A stretch of 64,000 bases of DNA, from assembly GCA_033964015.1 (NCBI GenBank), contig CM066919.1, positions 25,181,204 to 25,245,203 of the forward strand, given 5' to 3'. Position numbers and translations under genes: made by a program. A model generated the notes under the pieces. The model made no database searches, was not told the DNA's origin, and was given only the letters and a program-made list of their open reading frames with translations. The DNA comes from Scolanthus callimorphus. Lineage: Eukaryota; Cnidaria; Anthozoa; Actiniaria; Edwardsiidae. Shown here one piece after another: positions 35,431-46,700 of this stretch (within the stretch, counting starts at the first letter, position 1; each line of letters opens with the position of its first letter).

Positions 35431-35714
35431 TTAAAGAAGCCACAATTTCTATTTTTGCGAGCTCCTGATCACATATTCCGGCTTCCTAAAAAAGCATTTG
35501 GTCGTATTTTCAGCTCAACTTTTATTTTGCATGCATTTTGATTGAGTCACCTTAAATACATTTCGTTTTGATACGCTCATGAAGAATACAATGAGTTCAG
35601 TTTATAGCACCAACTCTATTCGTTCACCTTTTTTATTGTTTTATAATACATTGGGCTGTTTAAAAAAAAACCTGCTATCAAGGAACTCCAAATTTTCACA
35701 AATTGCTCTACCCC

Positions 35715-35985
35715 TGTAGCAATTCCAGACTCCTGTATGTACAACCTGTGGGAATTTGAAGCAACCCCTGTGGAAATTCACTCACTGTCTTGTGGGCCTG
35801 TGGAAACTCCACAGTTGCAAAAGAATGCCCTTTGGACATTCCAGGTTAAAATGAATGGCCCTGGAAATTCCAGGGTCAAAATCACAGCCCCTGAGGAAAT
35901 TCCAGGGTCAAAATCAACAAAAACCTGTGGAAATTCCAGGGTCAAACAGAGCGACCCCTGTAGAATTTCCAGGTTCCTCGATAGG
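35715..35985. repeat. Degenerate tandem repeat with TGGAAATTCCAGG core
   Basis: At least six units of about 30-35 bp occur, for example CCCTGGAAATTCCAGGGTCA at 35869 and closely similar units after it. Each core is a near-perfect palindrome. Confidence 0.8.
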
Positions 35986-36583
35986 GGGGTCAGATTTTGT
36001 TGAATAGCCAATTTCACAAATAATTCCCCCACTGTAGGCAACCAGATCGCAGGGTTAAAAAACTGTGAGCTTAAAAATCCATGACAGTTCTAACTGCAAA
36101 ATATCCTTCAGATTTATAAATACTTAACAAAAATAACTCAATCACTGTGTTAATCATCGAATATTTCCCTGACTAACTTTTGAGGAAATATTGTCATTTT
36201 AATGTTTGCTATTTTTGTCAGCAAATGTTAAGTAAATTTTGAAAACCTAGCATATTCTATTTCAAATACAAATTGGTGCATAATTAAAGGGGCAAACCAC
36301 CCTTCCCATTTTCTTGAAGTAGCTTATTATTAAGAGAAAGTTTGGAACATTATTGGTATGAATTTCCAATCATTTTTATTTTTGATGTATAAGCTATGGT
36401 TCCCCCTCTTCTTACTTTGTTTTTAATATTGCCCAGGGCTCCTTCCCTAAAATTTCTGATTCACCCACAGGATGCTTAATATACTTATTTACAGTAAAAT
36501 TGTACCTATGGACAATATACCTGTCGAGGGAGGGCAACATGATTATTTTAATGCTTATCACTTGAGTGATCACCAAGATCTAG

Positions 36584-39500
36584 TCAATTGTCCTTGGCTC
36601 TCTCAGCTTCATCCACAAGCACAGTATTATAGCAGGCTGCCCAGAGCTGAATCACACTCACTAGCTGTTTCATGATGCAGATGGGAGCAGATATCCAGGC
36701 AAGTAGAATCCACAGGCCAATAAAATACCCAGCCAGAGAAACTGATAGATCAGAATTGAACGTTAGACAGACACCACTTTTTTCACAAACTGGATACATG
36801 CAATTCTCATACTCGACTCATCACCAGGCACCTGGGGAGGGCTCTGGTGACAGCCATCCATGCCCCCCCCCCCCCCTCCAGTTTCCCCAACCAACCCCCC
36901 CCCCCCCCCCCCCCCAGTTTTCCCCAACCAATCCTTAAACGGGCTCTCGCACGCTTGCTGGCCACTTCTGTGACAAGAGAATAGCTCAAATCGCAATCCA
37001 ATTCCATCCTCTTCATAACAAGTCAAAACAACCTAGAATTGCATTTCTATAACACTTGAAAGGTTTTTCTATTAATCTGGAGGATTATTTTGATTACTAC
37101 GGGCAATTGTACATGTGTTTTCACGGTTACAATTTTACTTATTTTATGTACACGGTGGACGAATATTAAGCGTGCGAGAGCCCCTTTAAAACTCCCGATT
37201 TTGCAGTAATGTGGTAATTCTGCATAAAACTTTTGAAAACTGCCTTGTGCCGTGCCCCCATCCCCCCAGTTTTTGAAGCCTCGCATAAGATGCAAAGAAT
37301 TGGACAATAGGTGCATGGTACCTGGTTTTAAAAATGATGTACTTGGGAGCAATGATGATTTTGAACGAACTGTGTTTGGGGTATATCCAACATTTGGGAA
37401 TTTCATGATGACCATCCCTTATCCTAGGGGTCACAGACAAGCCACATCTATATGTACTTACTGATTGGTCCTGGTGTGAAGTAAGCCAGATACAAGGTGC
37501 AGAAAAACAACTCATTCCCAGCACAGAAAACAAAAAGAACAACCTGTGTATTAGGGAGAAATAAAAAGCAAATAATTTTATATCCTTTTTTAATGCCTCA
37601 TTTTTTAACCAGGCTGACTAGTAGAATTTGGGTTAAATTGTTTGATGATCCTAATTGACATCAGGGCCCTGGTGAAAAACCGAATCAGGATCCTATAGGA
37701 CGAGGGTGCACACCCAGACCGCAGCAGGGATACCAGCCAACAGGTTCCCAGTGCCGTTCATTTCAATCAGCATGTGAGATCCTGGGTTTCTTGATTCATG
37801 AGCATAGGCTGGCATTACTGGACCCTTTAATCAGAATTGAAAATTTCAGAGTGGGGGTGGGGTCAGATAAAGGTGGAATATGTAAATTCCAGAAGGGTGA
37901 CAGTCAAATCTCAACCCTGTTTTTTTATTGGTCTTGTTTAACTTGTTTGTTATGTTATGGAAGGGCTATTTCTGGAATCACACAAATTGTTTACAGAGTG
38001 TACTTACCTTTTTGTAGTAGATTCTAAGGAAATAATTCCCAGTGAGGTCAATCTTCTTGTGGGAATCCCCCTTTAACATGGCACTGTTTTAATTGCAGAG
38101 AGATCAATATTAAAACAAATTTATGTAGGATTATAATATAAACTGTGCAACTGCATTATGCTGTCATTAGCCTGTAGCAATCCCCTGGAGTTCTAGGGCA
38201 GAAAGCTTGAGAAACGACTTTTTGGCCACATGAAAAATAATGCTTAATTATATTATTTATTTATTTTCATTTATTTATTATCAGTATTTTATACAAGGCT
38301 AGTCAAGTTCTGCTATGCTTCTTTAAATTGAGGCATGTGACAAAAATATATATTACAAATTACAATGTGCTTTCTCAATAATCATAATTGCTCTTGTTGG
38401 TTATAATAAAAAGTAATTGAATGTAATCAGAGTCAGTGGCAAGCTGAGAGACAATTTCAAAAATTATTTAGTACCAACTTATTTTGCATTATCAAGAACA
38501 TGCACTCAGAACAGTGCAAATATTCTGGGGTTTGGGACAAACCTTTGAACATGAATCCAGTGGCTGGTGATGTCCAGGCAGACAAGGAATTGGAAAATAA
38601 CAGGTACTTGGGATAGAATACTGACAGCATCATGATTAGCGCTGTTGTCACACATCTGCCAAATAGTATTAAATTAAATTCAATGCTATCAGACCCATTT
38701 TTTTAATTAACAAAAATAAATTCCATAAAAGATTCAGACTTGCATGGAGGGAATGACCTCGAAGGACCCCTTTTCTGGAATACACATTAAAATTGAATAA
38801 TCTCTTTGCATGTTAATACAAAAATTACATGTTATCTAAAAGCATTGCATTTAAAATGTCTACCTGTCAGTCAGCATATCTAAAAATGCACCAAACTTGG
38901 TACCTACAAGAACAGAACACAATTTAATGAGCAAGAATTCCCATATTCATTGAAATTTGCAGAATCACCAATTCTCCCCCAACCAAAAACAACTGCTGAT
39001 TTACAGGAATGTCAACTCTCCTAGATTTTTTGCTATGTCTCCAAGGAAAAATTTATGAGGACTGACATTGTGTGGTTCCAGAAAATATCCATACCCCCTC
39101 CACGGAAGGGTGTTTAAAAGTGACCCCCCACCCCTCTGGAATTTCCGATGAAAAATACAGTATTTGTATCGAAATGATCAGGTAAATTAACCCCCCACCC
39201 CTCTGGAATTTCCAATGCCCTTCCGTAGGGGGGTATGGATAATTTCTGGAAACACACATTATAGTTTACTATATTGCTCTCGGGAGATTTTTGAAGTCCT
39301 GGGGTTGACGACTCCCTGGATTACCACCTACTTTGATTGAAGTATCTGGCTGCATGACCATCAAAAGCATCCAGGAAACCACTGATGATGTACATGATGG
39401 CCGCCCTGGTGTAGTCAAATGGCATATAATAGAATGATGCAAATGCAAGAATAATCCTGGCATATCCTGCAAAAAAGGAATACTATTCAATAATGTGCAT

Positions 39501-40155
39501 TCCCAGAAAAATCCAAACCTCCTGAACCATCCATCCCTCCTTCCTATAGGACCTTGAAACCCAGCAGCCTACTTCCAAAGCTTAGCCAGTGCTACTTCAC
39601 AACTTATTGAAACCTCTGGGGATGAGGGGCCAATCTCAAACCCCCTTCCATGAATTTGAGTGGTTCAGTGGTTGATTGAATATGCCATCATTTTCCAGTG
39701 TCAGACTGCTTTTGAGTTAATTTATTCTAATCTATACTTGTTAGTGGCTGTGACCATCTTGGAAGCTTATGCTATACATGGTCACTGTACACCTTTACTT
39801 TTTCTCTTACCCAATTGTATTGCTCTTTTTCTTTTTCTGGATTTATTTTTTTTCTTCTATTGTAAATGATTTTAACAAAAGAAATGCGCACAATAAACTG
39901 AACCTGAACCTGAACCTGAACCAAGTTTGAGGATGGTGCCAAACACTTGCCTATGAGAGGAGGAAGCCATTGCTCACAGGGCACTTATGGTCACTTATGC
40001 AACCCCATAACTATTTTTTGCTTACCTATTTTGCACCTCCATTTTGCTGTCTCCTTTTAATGTTACCAAATTTTTCGACGCTTCGTGATCAAATAGAATA
40101 AAAGTGTCATAAACTCACCGATCAAATTTGGAATGAACAGGAAAACACTCGTCAT
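36584..40155 (-). CDS. CDIPT: CDP-diacylglycerol--inositol 3-phosphatidyltransferase (PI synthase)
   Basis: This enzyme joins CDP-diacylglycerol and myo-inositol to make phosphatidylinositol in the ER membrane. Exons (minus strand) are 40155-40119, 39466-39332, 38903-38864, 38655-38543, 38083-38008, 37543-37462 and 36741-36584. Phases match at every junction, and the sum is 213 aa, the length of human CDIPT, after allowing one missing base. The N-terminus MTSVFLFIPNLIGYARI is family-typical. The CDP-alcohol phosphatidyltransferase signature spans exons 2 and 3: DAFDGHAAR, eight residues, G, then D and D in GAFLDMLTD. Exon 6 has CAGNELF, and the C-terminus ends ERAKDN. In exon 4 an A run at 38594-38597 (T on the coding strand) is one base short: PKYL is followed in another frame by FQFLVCLDITSHW. 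Intron 1 holds a LINE tail. Confidence 0.93.
36939..37185. mobile_element. TTAA-flanked MITE, copy 2
   Basis: The 247-bp element has left end ACGGGCTCTCGCACGCTT and right end AAGCGTGCGAGAGCCCCT, with TTAA on both sides. It lies in CDIPT intron 6 and is the second copy of the 35186 element. Confidence 0.8.
39070..39257. mobile_element. Inverted-repeat element with TTCCAGAAAATAT ends
   Basis: TGTGTGGTTCCAGAAAATAT at the left is mirrored on the right by ATAATTTCTGGAAACACACA, with minor differences. Inside, TCTGGAATTTCC occurs twice next to CCCCCACCC. It is related to the element split by the gypsy insertion and lies in CDIPT intron 2. Confidence 0.65.
39690..39922 (+). mobile_element. LINE 3' tail with TGAACC repeats
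   Basis: T-rich sequence is followed by AATAAACTGAACCTGAACCT and further TGAACC units, a 3' end typical of L2/CR1-like retroposons. It lies in CDIPT intron 1. Confidence 0.5.
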
Positions 40156-40794
40156 CTTGTCCTTCTTATTTAGATGCCTCGAACTTCTCGTTATCAGCTT
40201 GTCGTGTAAGTATATAAGTTAATAATACCACCTGGTCAATTTCAATGCGCAATAATAAATAACAATATTATTAACAGACGATTTTAGATTTGCATGAAGA
40301 AACTAGTTAAAACTGCAAAACGATCGAAAAGGTGATTGGTAATTTTCAAATTCTGTAAAAATGTCAAATTATTCCGAAAGAAATCCTTGAAATAATCAAG
40401 TCCTCCGCCATCTTGGTTTGCTAGTTTGTCTAGTGTCGTGAAGGCTCATGGGCGCGGCTTCCACCGGATTCTATTTTTCCAAAAAATGAACGTTGGAAGA
40501 AAATTTAACGGTGATCTTTAGCAAATATAACTATAAAAATGAAATGAATTTCGACACAATTTTTTTTTAATCAAAAATACAAAAACTAAATTCATAATAA
40601 ACTATTATCCCAGGGTGCTTTGCGAGACAGACATCCAACCGAGAGGGAGTGGGCACTAGTGCAAGGGACGCCATTTTGATTTCTTTTCACGACTGTAAAC
40701 AGAAAGAGAAGCTTTGCACACCTTCAGAAAATAAGCTCAGTCCTCTTCGAATCCTACCCTTTCAAGCAAATCTACAATCTGGAAGAAATTACAA
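40156..40794. promoter_or_regulatory. Divergent promoter region, CDIPT / NF-YC
   Basis: The two ATGs are 639 bp apart and point away from each other. CCGCCATCTTG (40405-40415) and GACGCCATTTTG (40668-40679) resemble YY1 sites, common near housekeeping start sites. No TATA box is evident. Start sites are inferred. Confidence 0.55.
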
Positions 40795-43700
40795 ATGATG
40801 GGTGATGTTTACGCTCAATCGGTAAGTCTCCGTGATGTGTTTTTTACATTCAAATTTCCAGTTTAAAATGTGAGTCGACAAAAAAACGAGCATGATCGCT
40901 TGATCTCTCTGCAAAGCAAACTGAATTTAACCCCGGTTTTTTCATGCTTGTTATATTTTTTTTTTCGCCGCCACTTGCGTGACTACTAAGCCGGTTTCCT
41001 AATGGCTAGATTCGACATGGTTAGCTCATTACCCTTCATACTCAAGCTGCGCTTCGAACAAGGAAACTTTCAGCAAATCATGACATTGCTTGCACGTAAT
41101 TCGAGTGTTCGATTCAACAAACCAAAACCTTGAACTAATAACACCAGCACACGAACACGTGAAGGCGGTCAGAACACAAAACATTGCCCTCGATTATACG
41201 ATAACTCATACCATGAATGACTACATGCTAAATGTTTTACTTTCAAACTTCAAATTAAGTATCGAACTTTGAATTGATGACAACTGGATTTAGATTGAAA
41301 TGCTGTGGTTGTGAAAAATTGTTCGAGGAATTCTGCAGACACCTGCTGAGGCGCTTCGTAGGCAGCTGCACTCATTGCACGAAATCCTGAGGCCTAAAGA
41401 GCTTCCATATTCACATAGGGTGGTCCATATTTTGTTTGCACCCTTCCTAGAAAAGATTTCGCTTAGACAAATTCCCAGACAAGAACTAAGATCCCCTTGA
41501 ATATCTATCTTTTCTATTGATGTTTCTTTGATATCTCCCTTGAGATCCCTGGGTTTAGGGTTGCATGTCAGATAAAATCAATATTTTAGATTGGTTTTCA
41601 ATAGCACAGTGAAACCTTCTTTCATTTTTTTATTATTTTGTAAACCTTTTAATAAAATCAATTTGAAGGGACTTACTGTGCATGTTATTGTATAGTTGAA
41701 TGCCCCCAGGAGGCATAAAACACTGAAATAAACAAATACAGAAATAATAGTTTCAATGTAATTCTTGTAGTAAGCGTTATTAGTAACATACTTTAAAACT
41801 GAGTTTCAAAGTGCATTTCTGTGTTTTGAATTGTCCTTAAAAACTAAAAATACAGGGACATATTGTTACAAAATATGTGATTTAGATAGATAGTATGCCA
41901 TTAATTGTTAGATTCATGTGGTACATTTTTGTTCGTAATTTTTCTTGCACTATTATTGAATGACTGTATAACTCTGCTAAATCCAATTGTTGAGTCGGCA
42001 TATTGAAATACTTGTCACTCACTTCAATTTCATGGGCAGAACCTCAATTAATTTAGAAAAAACATGTGATATGTTTTGCTTATGTTGGAATAACAAGTTT
42101 CATAGTCAAGTTTAATTAGAAAAGTTGATACTTACATTGAATTTTTTTATTGAGGGATGAAATGAACTAAAATATAAAAAAGAAATAATAATCAAGAACG
42201 ATCTTGATCTTGCTTTTGCATCACTCCTATGTTCTGAGCAGCAATTCAGAAGGTTCTCAATTATTACCAAGTGAACTATTTTATCAGTAAAGATTAAATC
42301 AACATAATAAAATTCCGATACACTTCTATAATTTTTCTCTAGTGTAGACTCACAATATCTGATAATGTATTGATTAGACAGTATGTGCTAATTTGCAGTA
42401 GTTGAGAAGGATAACACCAACAATAGAGGAAACAGGCATTATTTCCCCCTTTTGTAGAAGCTATTGAAAGTTATACAGTTCACCCCATGAATTCTACTCC
42501 TGCTTCAGGGGTCTGTTGAATTATTGAAATAGTTCCTCAAAATTAGAAACTTCCCAGGGGGTTTGAGGGACAGAATACCAAGCACTTAGCAAAAAATAAT
42601 GAGCTTATTTTCCAGATGATTTCAACCGAGATACACAATTTCCATGAGAAAATTACATCTTGAAGAGCTAGAAGGGGGTTCCTTTCAGAGCAAAATGAGT
42701 TTCCCATCGTATTATAGAGACAGTATGGATCTACAGCCAACACGCGTTCCTGATGTAGGATTAAGGCAACAAGAGGTAATCCATTTGAAAAAATGTCTTT
42801 CTGACTGTGTGACAATAGCTAAGTCTAGCCTGAAGTAATTCCATTTTGTCTTTTTTTTCCTTTGAAAAAAAATTAAAGTATCATTCAGTTTTGAACTTGG
42901 TATGGATTATCACTCAAAGGAAATATTTTTGTAGTGTCTTGCAATCAAGGACAGAAGTGCTACTTGTAATCACAATTTAATGCATGGATTCTCCACAGGA
43001 AGACATGACACTGTTGTGTTTCATTTTCTTCAAACCTTTGATATTTATTTGTTCCATATATCACTTATAATCCTTTACAAAAACGGGTACTTCTATTCCA
43101 ATTTTTTTAGCTAATTTCAAAGCATTTTGGTTTTTAAATTGTTTGACAATCCTCAAATGTCTCTATATTTTGCTGACTCAGTCAAACTGAGTTAGACTGA
43201 GCCATCTCAGCTTGCCTTCCAAACCCACAGCAAGGATAAGAACTGGTCATAACAAGAATTGTTTTTATGTTAGAGCATAAACTTAATCTACAGTAGACTT
43301 ATCAAACATACCATCATGCTCACTACCTTCATGTCAGGAATATACTTTTTTTGAAGGAAAAGCTTTATTTAGAGACCAATACTTCTGAAACATATTATGT
43401 TGTGCTGGTTTAAATGAAAAAACAAATGAAATGTATGCACTTGTATACCACAAAATTATCGTATGGATATGTTCAAATGCGGTTTACAGATGTGGACATG
43501 TCTGATCCCTAGATGCGGACTGTGATTTATACAATGCAGTTTACAATTATGAGTGGTTGTTAGATATATCATTCTGTAGACTGTGGTTGTTTAACGTCCC
43601 TCGCATAGTGATTAAGTGTAGTGGGCTGAGAGACGGAAACACAGGAGAAATGACGAATCACTTCAACCCACGATGGGCACGAGGTTCGAAACAGCAGAGA

Positions 43701-46700
43701 AAAATCCCAACTGCCCCTGACTGGGATTCGAACCCGGTGCACAGAGGTGAGAGGCAAGCGCTTTACATGCTGCGCCACCCGTGTTTACACATGGTCCTAG
43801 TTTTTAAAGCAGCTTTAGGGCCTAGTTTTTAAAGCAGCTTTAGGGCCTAGTTTTTAAAGCAGCTTTAAGTAGTAGAGTTGTGCTGTTCAGTATTGGAAGA
43901 TTGACTATTTAAAAAGTGTCCAGTTTAAGCATCTGATATAATTATTCTGTTTAATTGACTAAAGACAACTGCAATAGATGTCAATGCATGTAACACGCAT
44001 TTTGATTTGCTTTCTAAAACAGTGATTAAAAATACAACCAATCGGAAAACACAGATAGAGCTAGTTCCCTGGAGCCGGTTCCTGAAAGGTTGGATAAAGT
44101 TATCCATGGATAAAAGTTATCTGCTGTATAGGATTTGTTCAGGATTTATCCGTTGGATAAGCATTTATCTACAGATAACTCTTAACTGACCTTCTAGGAA
44201 CCGGCCCCTGGCCTACAGAAATATTTGTAATGCTAAGATACTGTATTAGAACCATAGTCTTCGTGTTTTTCCATTGTAGGACATATTTCATCTTAATCAA
44301 TAATAACTTGGATAGAAATTTAACCGTCACTGATGTGAGCTACCGTAGGACCACTCATAACTCACATGTCACTTGACATATGAATACACAGCCATGATTA
44401 GCATAGCTCACCCCAGGCCCTCTCATCCATACAGGAAATAATGTCTCTCAGCTACATTACTAAACTCATTACAATCGTTGTCATTACAAGAGAAGCACTA
44501 AGTACTGATAATAAGGGATATCATTTTTTACTTTATTTTTTAGCCCAGTAACTCAGAGGCTGCCCAACTTCTTGCCACCTTCTGGCCTCGACAGATGCAA
44601 GAGATTAGGAGTATGTCTACAGTAAGTTCAGTATTTAATGCAAGTAGAGTGGATTTCTGATGACTGTAATTGGTAACTACTTCTGAATTGGTGAAATCAC
44701 TTTACCATTTTTGTAAAAATAATAATAATGAAAATATGATTCATAATAATTGGCTAAACTTGCTCAGTTGATATGTCAGAAATAAAACTGATTGGCAAAA
44801 GCAGAACAACTTTCTTTGACTAACTTTCTTGGTAATATTATAAGGGTTAATTTGCTCATTCTCTTCCTTTTGTGCAGAATGACTTCAAGATTCAAGAGTT
44901 ACCACTAGCAAGGATAAAGAAAATTATGAAGCAAGATGAAGAAGTCAAGGTAAGAAGCAGGGCATTTGTCAGGATGCTGTTGTGCAGATCTGCATTGTCC
45001 AGCAGATGACTGCATCTCTTCAGGAAATTTTCTGCACTTTTTCCTGTACAACCAGCAAAAAATCCTCAAAATTTGCCCCAAATTTCTGCACACAAATTCC
45101 AATTTTTCCACACCCTGTAAGATGCTTGTAAGATGGATTTAAAATTCCATTTCACAGAGGGGTGTTCAATGTATAGTAAACTTGGTGAAGTTTTGGTTTG
45201 GTATCAAGCATTTGATGATAATTGCTTTAGTTTATGGTCATCTTCATTTGTCAGATTACTAATTACACTCTATTCCTTATTTCTGTCCGTGAGAATGTTT
45301 TGATTCTGTTGAGGTTCTAAAATACTCCTACCGTAGAAACTTTAAAAAAAATCATGAATAATTAATAAGAACAACACAATAGAAACACAATAAGAATCAC
45401 AGGACTGTAGCGTGTTGTAATTCTGATACAACCACTAGTGGTTGTAACTAATTTGCATAGCAACTTTCATGAAACATATCTTGAAGTTTCTCTGCCAAAT
45501 TTACAAGATGTTTAAAACAGCAGACACTAGTCTAGAAGCGATGAATTTTTTAAGTAGTTTACAACATTTGCATCCGTGTTGTATCGGATCTACATCACTT
45601 GCGCTACGCGCTCGTGTTGTTAATCTTATACAACACGGCTGCTCGTGTTGTAAACATTACTAAAAGTACAATTGCCAGTTCATCAAAGCCAACAGAAAGG
45701 TAACATTTCCACCACTATAGAAAGGTGGCTAAATTTTGAAAGAAATCAACTTCAATTCTTTCAGTACCTCATTAGCATAGAATTTTATGGACCAGAAAAT
45801 TAAATGTCACACAACGTGGACAGACGTTCTTTAACTATACCCCAAAGTATTATGTCACCATAATGATGCTGAATTACATTTTTTCAAGTACACTATAGTT
45901 TGTATTTTTCTGTTGTTGTTGTTGTTGTTGTTGTTGTTGAAATGTTCACAACTTCTTATTGATTTCTTATCTTATTATATTGCAGATGATAAGTGCTGAG
46001 GTAGGTCATTTCTTTATGTGTTTTATACCCTGTAAATCAAAGTTTTTGTCATTAACAAAATAGCCAGATGTTCTTCTTCTTTGGTCTCTATGAAGTTTCC
46101 ATAGAAGTTAGGCCACTTCCTTTAGGGTATCTGTCCTATCCTAGCCATACATTTCACTTTGAAACCCACAAGGTGTTGGTGAAAGTGCTCGACCTACATA
46201 AGCACCAACATACACATTACATAACTTCTATGATATAATTCTATTATATAACCATAAAAGGACCCATCACCTTGTGACTAATCAAGTAGACAGTAACACA
46301 GCTGTTTTCTTGTTGACTTTTTCAGTTGTTGCTCATGCTGTTATAACTGAATTTACTTACCTCACTCTCACCTCTCAAAACAGTTTCATATTCACAGCAA
46401 ACCTTGAGGATTTCTTTCATCATGCAATCCATGCACACAAACCTGCCAACCAAGTGTCAAGCGAGTGGCTTAACCTTTTCAAATTCATTTGCTTCTTTGA
46501 ATGTTTTTTTTAATTTGTACTTTGTTAAAGTGACCGAAAGCTTGAAAAGACTCTTACCATTTTGCATTGCAATTCCCACATCGTTTGCCATTTTTTTGTG
46601 TGTGTGGAGATTTCGCGTAATGCTTTGTCCTACTATCCTGTGATTGGCTGGTTAAATTTTGGCATTATCATGCCAAATAATAGTAGAAATACATGTATAA

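Larger units (their letters stand above)
34362..36583. other. Interval between the P450 and CDIPT 3' ends
   Basis: The two genes converge here. The 3' untranslated regions are probably near each edge; AATAATAATAATAAACTTTA at about 34845 resembles a retroelement tail. The middle holds a TTAA-flanked MITE and GGAAATTCC repeats. No coding sequence was found. Confidence 0.6.

Noticed and set aside
43722..43785. Functional tRNA gene on the minus strand
   Set aside because: Good boxes, but it is the head of a dispersed repeat whose body recurs at 14584-15957.
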